This document shows positions 1 to 5,855 of a DNA stretch of 9,040 nucleotides, piece after piece (the stretch's first letter is position 1; the number at the start of each line of letters is the position of its first letter). The position numbers and the translations under genes are program-made. The DNA is from JAQVWU01 sp964628455 (GTDB lineage Bacteria > Bacillota > Clostridia > Oscillospirales > CAG-272): positions 1 through 9,040 of the forward strand of contig CAZVPD010000146.1 of assembly GCA_964628455.1 (NCBI GenBank), written 5' to 3'. The notes under the pieces were generated by a model that was not told the DNA's origin, ran no database searches, and saw only the letters and a program-made list of their open reading frames with translations.

Positions 1-2056
1 ATTTCGCAAGCACCTCGAGAAAGATATCGGTCTGGGAATATAAATTCACCGCGTAGTCGAACGCGAAGTCATCGTCAAAAACATTCAGGTTTCCGCCGCC
101 CTGCAGCGAAGCCGAAAGATATTCCTTGACGGTGACCGTCGCGTCTATCTGCAGCCTGCCGCCGATGACCGTGCTGTATTCGAATTCCAGCGTCAGGACG
201 GGCGAATAGTCCTTTCCCCATTCGGATTCGGCCGCGGTCTGTTCGTTGAGCGCCCAGGGGAAGTTGGCGTTATCGGTTCCCGCCACGTAGCAGCGGACGG
301 TCAGATCGTCGATGCCTTCAAACATATAGCCGATGGGGATGTCCCTGTTTTCGGCCGTTTCGGAAGGCGTCAGGAAATACCCTTCTTCTTCCGCAAGCGT
401 CTGTATTGTATCGCTCTCCGCCAGCGCCGCGTTGAGCATGGCGGTCATCTGCGCGGTTCCCTCGCTGTTTTTCGCATTCAGCGCGATCTGTTCGGTGTCG
501 ATCTTGCCGAGGCCGATCGGGATGCCCTGTATCGTGTAGATATCCAGCAGGGCAAAGACGTCTCCGGGGCTGCTTGCCTCGGTGTTGAGCCACCAGACGC
601 TGCCGTCTATGAGCTCCGCGCCCGTGACATTGCGGTATTTCATCGCCGCGTCATACACGCCGTTCCAGAAGCAGACGACGTCGCCCGTCACGAAAAGCGG
701 GTATTTGTCCGCCGCGACGGTATAGGCGCCTTCCCCGAGGTCGGTGACGTCATCGAAAAGGACATAGAGGATGCCCGCGGCATGTTCGATGTCCGCTTTT
801 TCTTCTTTGTGTATCCTGAAAGACAGCTTGCGCACCGATTCGCTCTCGCCTTCGAAATACAGCTCACCGCTCTTCAGCGTAAGTTCATACAGGGCTCCCC
901 CGGTGTAGGGGGTGACGGGAGAAAGACTGTATCGGCCGCCGCCGAGATCCGTCACGGCAAGTTCCGGTATGTCCGCAACCGGAGCGGTGACGGCGAGATG
1001 ATCCGGCAGATTCCCCGCCGTAAGAGGCACGGACGAGAGGATCGTGACGGCAAACGCCGGATCGCAGTCCTCGATGTATTTGTTCGGATCCGTAAAGACG
1101 TTCATGTTCCCGCTGCGTTCCGCGTAGGAGGCGTACAGCGTGATGTCCTCTTCGACCGTCTGTTCAGACAGGAAAGGGGTCCCGAGGGCTGCGTCGGTAT
1201 ACCAGCCCGTGAAGGCGTAGTTTTCTTTTACCGGCATTGGGACAGCCGGAAGCGTCTCTCCCCTCGTCATTTCGAACGGGGCTATTTCGGACCCCCCGTT
1301 GGTTTCGAAGGTGACGGTCACCGTCTGCGCGGGTCTGAGCCCGTCGAGGATGTCGCCGAATTTTTCCCTCAGATGTTTGAATATCCGCATGATGTTGTCT
1401 ATGACCGCGATAAATTCCGCCCGCGTCATATAGGAACGCGGGTCGAACGTCCCGTCGGGCCTGCCCGACAGGCATCCCGCGGCCTGCAGCCGTCCGACCG
1501 AATCCGCCGCCCATTTCGAGATCCTGCTTTTATCTGTGAAGGGCTTGACATAACCGTCCGTTTTGGGGATCTCGAAAGCGCGGGCGATCATCACGGCCGC
1601 TTCCTCGCGGGTGATCTTCGCCTCGGGCCGAGCCAGTCCTCCGAAGCCGACCAGTATGCCGGCCGCGGCGAGTTTCGACACGGCGTCATAATACCATTTG
1701 TCGCCGGCGACATCCGCAAACGGATTCTTTCCGGTTCCGGAGGCTCCCGTCACCCGGACCAGCACGGCTGCCAGTTCCGCGCGGGTGAGCGCGTCGTCGG
1801 GCCTGAACAGGCCGTCATAACCCCTGAGGACCCCAAGCGAAGACCACTTATCGATGGCGGGGGCGGCCCAGTGGCCGGATATGTCGCCGAATCCGGCCGC
1901 TGCGGTTTTATTATCCGCGGCAGCCGCCGGTTTCGGCAGGTCCGGCAGACTGCCGAAGCGCAGTCCCGCCGCAAAAAGATCCAGGGAAACCATGTTCAGA
2001 ATCAGGATAAGCATGAGGACCAGAGCCGATACGCGCCTGAAGGACAGATTCACCAT
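1..2056 (-). CDS. S-layer homology (SLH) domain secreted protein, 3' end outside window
   Basis: This is an open frame of 685 codons from ATG at 2056 to the left edge with no stop, so the C-terminus is missing. The N-terminus has two arginines at 7-8, then a hydrophobic stretch at about 9-29, which fits a signal peptide ending near Ala29-Ala30. Three SLH repeats follow at about 55-104, 112-162 and 172-225, each with the family signatures (F.D..GHWA, TRAE/TREE, a G.L.G..dG.F.P-like turn). SLH repeats bind secondary cell-wall polymers and hold proteins on the outside of the wall. Residues about 246-311 form one Listeria-Bacteroides repeat (FETNGGS, GWYTD, ITLYA). The rest, from about 320 on, is beta-rich and I do not recognise it; it is presumably the exposed functional part. 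The start is supported by the signal peptide directly after it and a weak purine-rich site (GAAAGAGAAG) upstream. It has its own promoter at 2208-2236, so it is not part of the operon to the right. Confidence 0.9.
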   Translation of the reverse strand, partial: MVNLSFRRVSALVLMLILILNMVSLDLFAAGLRFGSLPDLPKPAAAADNKTAAAGFGDISGHWAAPAIDKWSSLGVLRGYDGLFRPDDALTRAELAAVLVRVTGASGTGKNPFADVAGDKWYYDAVSKLAAAGILVGFGGLARPEAKITREEAAVMIARAFEIPKTDGYVKPFTDKSRISKWAADSVGRLQAAGCLSGRPDGTFDPRSYMTRAEFIAVIDNIMRIFKHLREKFGDILDGLRPAQTVTVTFETNGGSEIAPFEMTRGETLPAVPMPVKENYAFTGWYTDAALGTPFLSEQTVEEDITLYASYAERSGNMNVFTDPNKYIEDCDPAFAVTILSSVPLTAGNLPDHLAVTAPVADIPELAVTDLGGGRYSLSPVTPYTGGALYELTLKSGELYFEGESESVRKLSFRIHKEEKADIEHAAGILYVLFDDVTDLGEGAYTVAADKYPLFVTGDVVCFWNGVYDAAMKYRNVTGAELIDGSVWWLNTEASSPGDVFALLDIYTIQGIPIGLGKIDTEQIALNAKNSEGTAQMTAMLNAALAESDTIQTLAEEEGYFLTPSETAENRDIPIGYMFEGIDDLTVRCYVAGTDNANFPWALNEQTAAESEWGKDYSPVLTLEFEYSTVIGGRLQIDATVTVKEYLSASLQGGGNLNVFDDDFAFDYAVNLYSQTDIFLEVLAK

Positions 2057-2200
2057 ACTCACTTCTCTTTCGCTTATTTATCTAAATTTTTTCTGAAGCA
2101 AATGGTCCCGGCTGCTTTTTTCCTGTCGGGACGGCGGAACCGGATATCCGCCGGCGGCAGAAACAGCCGTGTGTATATTATCCTAATTTATTCTTTCAGA
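2057..2200 (-). promoter_or_regulatory. structured 5' leader of the SLH gene
   Basis: The predicted start of transcription near 2200 leaves a leader of about 145 nt. It contains an outer stem CGGCTG/CAGCCG (2109-2114 with 2164-2169), and inside it GGCGGA/TCCGCC (2133-2138 with 2147-2152, 8-nt loop). An alternative pairing GTCCCG/CGGGAC is also possible. There is no T-run and no riboswitch class that I recognise. The stems are seen in the sequence; a regulatory role is inference. Confidence 0.3.
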
Positions 2201-2207
2201 CACCTGC

Positions 2208-2248
2208 ATTTTAGCACAACTGTGACAAAAATGCAACACTGCCGCGAT
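2208..2248 (-). promoter_or_regulatory. sigma-A type promoter of the SLH gene, extended -10
   Basis: On the minus strand, TTGCAT (2236-2231), a 17-bp spacer and TAAAAT (2213-2208) form a good promoter with an extended -10 (TG one base before TAAAAT). The motif ATCGC lies exactly 7 bp upstream of the -35. The 18-mer GCATTTTAGCACAACTGT at 2206-2223 (plus-strand reading) recurs exactly at 7651-7668 in the far promoter of the merR operon, and ATCGC sits at the same 7-bp distance there. The sharing points to a common regulator. Confidence 0.75.
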
Positions 2249-2360
2249 GTATTTGTTTAATTGTTTTTTATCGGACGGTCAAAACCATGGAAAAAATCGA
2301 ATAGGCAGAGGAAATATCCGGCGTTTTCATGATGATTTCAAACAGAAAATGCGTTCCTGT

Positions 2361-2387
2361 AAAAAGCCCGGGGGCAGCAGGCCGGGC
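2361..2387 (-). terminator. Rho-independent terminator, minus direction
   Basis: On the minus strand GCCCGG (2387-2382), a 10-nt loop and CCGGGC (2371-2366) form a 6-bp GC stem followed directly by TTTTT (2365-2361). It lies about 30 nt after the start predicted for the promoter at 2424-2452 and before the SLH promoter, so it insulates the SLH gene. Confidence 0.6.
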
Positions 2388-2417
2388 GGCCGCATTCCCG
2401 TCCTTTGCGGTATGACC
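2361..2417 (-). ncRNA. candidate short RNA or leader unit between a promoter and a terminator
   Basis: A good promoter (2424-2452) faces a terminator (2361-2387) only about 50 nt away, which predicts a transcript of roughly 55 nt. It could be a small RNA. Alternatively it is a leader: AAAGGA followed by ATG about 8 nt later would start a 22-codon frame (MRPPGLLPPG...) that runs through the terminator hairpin and ends near 2327. No family is recognised. Transcription is inferred only from the two signals. Confidence 0.25.
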
Positions 2418-2423
2418 CATTAT

Positions 2424-2452
2424 ATCATATTTTTCGTTTTCATGATTGACAA
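2424..2452 (-). promoter_or_regulatory. sigma-A type promoter, minus direction
   Basis: On the minus strand TTGTCA (2452-2447), a 17-bp spacer and TATGAT (2429-2424) match the consensus well; an overlapping TATAAT lies 5 bp further on. There is no full-length gene directly downstream before the terminator at 2361-2387, so its product would be a very short RNA or, with read-through, an extra leader for the SLH gene. Confidence 0.5.
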
Positions 2453-2564
2453 AATTTACTTATTTTTTTTGGATGATATAACTGCTTCCTTTATTTAACA
2501 TGAAAAATATGCCTAAAACTCCGGCTTGTTTTTATATTATAATGCATTTATGTAAAAAAAGCGC

Positions 2565-2592
2565 AAAAAAAGGCGGGGACCGGCGCGCCCGC
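2565..2592 (-). terminator. terminator of the merR operon
   Basis: On the minus strand GCGGG (2592-2588), a 10-nt loop and CCCGC (2577-2573) are followed by one C and then seven T (2571-2565). It lies about 150 nt past the stop of the AlkZ-like gene, in the right direction to end the operon. The stem is short (5 bp), so confidence is moderate. Between the stop and this site I see a weak hairpin (CGGCAG/CTGCCG near 2669-2686) without a T-run. Confidence 0.5.
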
Positions 2593-2742
2593 GATACGGC
2601 GTCTTCGCCCGCTCCCTGCCCCGGCAGTCGATTTATATTCCGAAACATTTTTCATGATGTTGTCATAGCGGCAGTCACGGCTGCCGTGCTTACCTGACAG
2701 ATCCTGCGCCGCAGCAAGGCCTTTTTCCCTTCCGCAAAGGAT

Positions 2743-3708
2743 TCAGACGTATTGTTTTGACCGCCGGCATACGGATTCCGCCATCTCCCGGGCGGCATTT
2801 TCGATGCGTTCGGGCTGTCCGGAAAAGAATTCGAGCACGGGTTCATCCTTTCTGATGTTCCACAGGCCGGCGACACGCCCGTTTACGGCGACCGAGGGCA
2901 TGCAGATCCCGGATTTCATAATCACTCTGTTCCTGTATTCGGGCGGCAGAACGGCGCTTCGGTCGGCATAGGACACGATCAGGGGGTCGAAGCCCGACAG
3001 CAGCGTGATCTCGGGGATGTCCGCCGGTTCACCTGTCCCGGGATCATAAAAATAGGTTTTTTTATTCAGCTCAAAGCTGCAGAGACCGCCGCAGGACAGA
3101 GCGGCGAGTTTTCCGGCATCTTCTCCGTGAAGCCCCAGAAACCACGCCGCGTCGGCCTTGGTCGCCGGACCATAGGCGGCAATATACTGCCGGAACAGAT
3201 CGGGCAGCACCTCGTCCTTTGTTCTTGCCGGCTCCGCGCCGATCAGGTCGAAATCGCGGCTTGTCATATCACGGAACGCGACCAGCCCCCTTTGCGCCAG
3301 GCCCACGAACACACCGCCCCACGGACTGAACGCCCTTTCGATAAACCGTTCGTCATACCGGTGCGCGAAAATACGCCGGAACTCCGCGCGTGAAAACACG
3401 CCGTCCTCCATACAGCGCAGGACTTCGCATTCAAAATCACTGACGGGTTCGCATCGGGCGTGCATCGTCAGCAGATCCGGCAGATCCTCGTAAACGGCGC
3501 CGTGGAGCGCGTGGTGGATCCATGTTTTCGTCAGCGCCGTTTTCCAGCCCTGCAGATCCGCGCCCCGGATAAGCGCGGAGAACACCACGTTGCGGTGAAA
3601 CCAGCAGTGCAGCCCGAGTAGCTCGTGCGCAAGCGTCTCAAGGCTGCCGCACCGGCGCGACACATACAGCCCGTGCATACGGCGGCGAAGAATGTCCTCT
3701 TCTGTCAT
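2743..3708 (-). CDS. AlkZ-like (HTH_42/YcaQ family) winged-helix DNA-binding protein, catalytic glutamines missing
   Basis: This protein of 321 aa belongs to the winged-helix family that includes the DNA glycosylases AlkZ and YcaQ (AlkX), which unhook bulky alkyl adducts and crosslinks. Visible landmarks are a SPWGG motif, YGPATKADAAWFLG (winged-helix part), and a C-terminal GFDPLIVSY...NRVIMKSGICMPSVAVNGRVAGLW block typical of the family. Active members carry a Q-x-Q or Q-x-D motif in LxGLQAQ near the N-terminus; here the same place reads LLGLHCW (His34, Cys35, Trp36), so glycosylase activity is doubtful. I chose the ATG at 3708 because AAAGGA lies 7 nt upstream of it; the ATG at 3762 has no such site and sits inside a hairpin. 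It is the last gene of the operon, 57 nt after the cysteine-rich gene. The family call is firm; the role (DNA repair, or a DNA-binding regulator without catalysis) is open. Confidence 0.85.
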   Translation of the reverse strand: MTEEDILRRRMHGLYVSRRCGSLETLAHELLGLHCWFHRNVVFSALIRGADLQGWKTALTKTWIHHALHGAVYEDLPDLLTMHARCEPVSDFECEVLRCMEDGVFSRAEFRRIFAHRYDERFIERAFSPWGGVFVGLAQRGLVAFRDMTSRDFDLIGAEPARTKDEVLPDLFRQYIAAYGPATKADAAWFLGLHGEDAGKLAALSCGGLCSFELNKKTYFYDPGTGEPADIPEITLLSGFDPLIVSYADRSAVLPPEYRNRVIMKSGICMPSVAVNGRVAGLWNIRKDEPVLEFFSGQPERIENAAREMAESVCRRSKQYV

Positions 3709-3715
3709 ACAGATG

Positions 3716-3721
3716 TCCTTT
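3716..3721 (-). promoter_or_regulatory. ribosome binding site that sets the start of the AlkZ-like gene
   Basis: AAAGGA on the minus strand ends 7 nt before the ATG at 3708-3706, within a purine-rich stretch (GAAAGGAAAGGA). The upstream in-frame ATGs at 3762 and 3729 have no comparable site, so the 18 residues before Met at 3708 are most likely not translated. Confidence 0.7.
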
Positions 3722-3741
3722 CCTTTCATGTATGCGGGCAG

Positions 3742-3761
3742 TGACCGCCGGGCGGCGGTCA
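3742..3761 (-). repeat. perfect intercistronic hairpin
   Basis: TGACCGCC (3761-3754), a GCCC loop and GGCGGTCA (3749-3742) form an 8-bp perfect stem in the 57-nt gap between the cysteine-rich and AlkZ-like genes. There is no T-run, so it is not a standard terminator. It could protect or process the mRNA, or lower expression of the last gene. It overlaps the rejected start codon at 3762-3760. Confidence 0.55.
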
Positions 3762-3765
3762 TACG

Positions 3766-4839
3766 CTATCTGTCTTTATACCGGGTCTGCAGATCATGGT
3801 ACCGGAACAGTATCTCCGCCAGGCGGCCGTCGAGGGTTTCCCATTCGTGGCACGGAAAACACGGGCAAAGGCTGTGCTCTTTCCCGGCGTAATGCACGCG
3901 GACGGTGAAAATTTTGTTTTTCCCGTTTTTCGTACAGGAAAGGCATCCGCTGCACGGCCTGCAGATCCCGACGAAGTGCCGCTGCATATCCTCATCCAGA
4001 TTTTCGAAATCCTCCAGCATCGCTTTTTCGCCGATCCCGTTCATCGTCCCGAAGGAAAACTGCCGGTATTTCCGCGAGCTGTACCCGATCTGAAACCCTC
4101 CGGTTTCGGTTTTGAAACAAACGGCAAAGCTCAGGTCCGTCGCCGTGAAATGCAGACGGATGTCCCGGCTGTATCCTTTTTCCATACATTTGTTCTGAAG
4201 TTCGATGAGCAGGCCGTTCAGCCCGTTCACGCGGTCCGTCCGCAAAAGCAGATATTCTTTTTCTCCGCAGAAAGAACATCGGGCAAAATCGGCAAGCTCA
4301 AAGGGCGTCCATTGATTGATGCCGGTCGGGACTTTTTCGGCAAGCAGCTTCAGGGCGGCCGGAATATTTCCGTCCGCAAGGATCAAAACGCCGCTTTTTT
4401 CCTTTACGGCTTCCATGCCGGCCTCGTTCAGCAGCTTATTATAAACCGGCTTGTACCCGGTCCTGTTCGCCTTCAGGATCTCGGTGCGGACGGACAGGCT
4501 GCCTTCTTCCGGTTCGCCGTGCAGCGCGGCAACATATAAGAACTTGTAGAACTCATACAGCGTTTTGTATGCGGACAGATAGACGGCGCTGAGCGCGGGC
4601 TTCCGGTTGCTGACCTCGTACCACTCATAGGCCTCGTCCGGATTTTCCGGAAGTCCCAGCAAAGCGGGAGTTTCATACAGCCTGCCGAGCATCCGCCCCA
4701 TCGATTCATGCAGCTTTTTCTGCGCCTGAGCGTCCGCCGTGTCGGACGCGACAGGCTCGAAATCGGAATAGACGAAGAGAAAACCGTATAAGATCCTCTG
4801 CGCTGTGTTGTCAAATTCTTTTTTACGAAAAATATCCAT
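3766..4839 (-). CDS. conserved-type cysteine-rich protein of unknown function
   Basis: This protein of 357 aa has no named domain that I know, but it resembles a hypothetical-protein family I associate with Clostridia. It is soluble, with no signal peptide or membrane segment. The N-terminal half (1-150) is mostly helical and rich in Tyr and Leu. A CxxC pair lies at Cys188/Cys191 (ARCSFCGEK). Near the C-terminus is CRPCSGCLSC (Cys293, 296, 299, 302), followed by LCPCFPCHEW (Cys325, 327, 330, His331). Four cysteines with spacing of three suggest zinc or an iron-sulfur cluster; which metal cannot be told. The ATG at 4839 starts 2 nt after the stop of the MerR fusion gene, and AAGGAG (4856-4851) lies inside the end of that gene, so the two are translationally coupled. 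Function is unknown; a metal-binding enzyme or regulator working with the upstream protein is inference. Confidence 0.85.
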   Translation of the reverse strand: MDIFRKKEFDNTAQRILYGFLFVYSDFEPVASDTADAQAQKKLHESMGRMLGRLYETPALLGLPENPDEAYEWYEVSNRKPALSAVYLSAYKTLYEFYKFLYVAALHGEPEEGSLSVRTEILKANRTGYKPVYNKLLNEAGMEAVKEKSGVLILADGNIPAALKLLAEKVPTGINQWTPFELADFARCSFCGEKEYLLLRTDRVNGLNGLLIELQNKCMEKGYSRDIRLHFTATDLSFAVCFKTETGGFQIGYSSRKYRQFSFGTMNGIGEKAMLEDFENLDEDMQRHFVGICRPCSGCLSCTKNGKNKIFTVRVHYAGKEHSLCPCFPCHEWETLDGRLAEILFRYHDLQTRYKDR

Positions 4840-4841
4840 CT

Positions 4842-5855
4842 TTAAATATTCTCCTTCAGCACACGCACGATCGCATCCGTATTTTCTGCGAACACAGCAA
4901 GCCTGTCCGTGATCTTTTTCCTTTTTTCGGCATCCTGCAAAACGGCAAGGGTGACGTTGAACCCCCCGCCGACGTCCTCGAGACCGCCGCCGGCGTAGGC
5001 TCCCTGCCGGCTTAAAACGGGTATGATCCCGGATATAAAATCCAGGTCGGGATTCAGTTCCACGGCTTTGGACAAGAACCGGCCCGAAGTCGCCGCGATC
5101 GTTTCGAGATCACAGACAAAACTCGTGTGCGTTCCCCACAGATCCGTTTCCTCCTGCGTTTTGCCGTCATAAAAACCGTTTTTTATATCGGCGGCCCACG
5201 CGCGGAACGCTCCGGCCCCGAAATAATACCTGTCTGTTTCTGTGTTCAGGATCCCGGGCATCTGCATGACCGCGTCACGGTAGATCCCGGACAGGTCTTT
5301 TTGTTCTTTTTTTTCGCCTGCGAAGATCCAGCCCCTCTGTTCCTGATCAAAAAAATATTCGTCGTCCAATGCGAATCTGTTAAAATCATTGCTGCACGGC
5401 CCCTTGCTCAAAAGGATATTGCCGTGCTCCTCATATCCGCAGATCAGGCCGTAATTTCCCCTGAAGTGGAGCACGGGGATACCCCTGTCGATATACGCCG
5501 TCAGGGTCCGGCGGTACATTTCCCTGTTCGCCGCGATCTTTTCCTTCGGGACATAGGTGCAGGCGTAACCCATTCTGCCGAAAACATCCTCGATGTAATC
5601 CGAACAGTCGCCGTCATACAGGATATGGTAATCCGAAACGCAGTAGCGGTCGCTGTAGAACAGCCGGTTTTTCGGATACACCTGCGCGCAGCAGTCCCCT
5701 GTGATCCCGGCGATCAGCCAGTAGCCGAAGTCCTTTTCACCGAGGCACCGCATCAGCTGTTCGCAGGCGCCGTCAAAGGCGAAATTTTCGCCCCGCTCCC
5801 CGACGCAGTAGGTTTCGATATCCGGGATCAGGTTGTTGCTCCGTTTTGTCGTCAT
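4842..5855 (-). CDS. possible internally started BtrH/C39-like protein (nested in the MerR fusion gene)
   Basis: Codon 548 of the MerR fusion is ATG (5855-5853), preceded by AAGGGAG (5870-5864) with an 8-nt gap, an ideal ribosome binding site. It falls exactly where the jelly-roll part ends and the BtrH-like part begins. Starting here gives a free-standing 337-aa protein of a natural size for that domain. It may be made in addition to the full-length protein, or the site may be a relic of a formerly separate second gene whose upstream stop was lost. BtrH-like enzymes are cysteine acyltransferases related to papain-like folds; activity here is not shown. The start signal is seen directly; its use in the cell is inference. 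Confidence 0.4.
   Translation of the reverse strand: MTTKRSNNLIPDIETYCVGERGENFAFDGACEQLMRCLGEKDFGYWLIAGITGDCCAQVYPKNRLFYSDRYCVSDYHILYDGDCSDYIEDVFGRMGYACTYVPKEKIAANREMYRRTLTAYIDRGIPVLHFRGNYGLICGYEEHGNILLSKGPCSNDFNRFALDDEYFFDQEQRGWIFAGEKKEQKDLSGIYRDAVMQMPGILNTETDRYYFGAGAFRAWAADIKNGFYDGKTQEETDLWGTHTSFVCDLETIAATSGRFLSKAVELNPDLDFISGIIPVLSRQGAYAGGGLEDVGGGFNVTLAVLQDAEKRKKITDRLAVFAENTDAIVRVLKENI

Noticed and set aside
782..2260. Plus-strand open frame of 492 codons
   Set aside because: It lies opposite the SLH gene, whose frame carries a signal peptide and three clear SLH repeats. The plus-strand translation is rich in Arg and Gly without any domain, as expected from GC-rich antisense.
2669..2686. 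Hairpin CGGCAG/CTGCCG as operon terminator
   Set aside because: No T-run follows on the minus strand; the site at 2565-2592 with seven T is the better candidate.
2247..2697. Two short plus-strand frames (83 and 65 codons) in the left intergenic region
   Set aside because: They cross a promoter and terminators of the opposite strand, have no ribosome binding site, and their composition shifts along their length like non-coding DNA.
3709..3762. Longer N-terminus for the AlkZ-like protein (start at 3762)
   Set aside because: No ribosome binding site; the start codon sits in a perfect hairpin, and a strong site 7 nt before the ATG at 3708 fits the family N-terminus.
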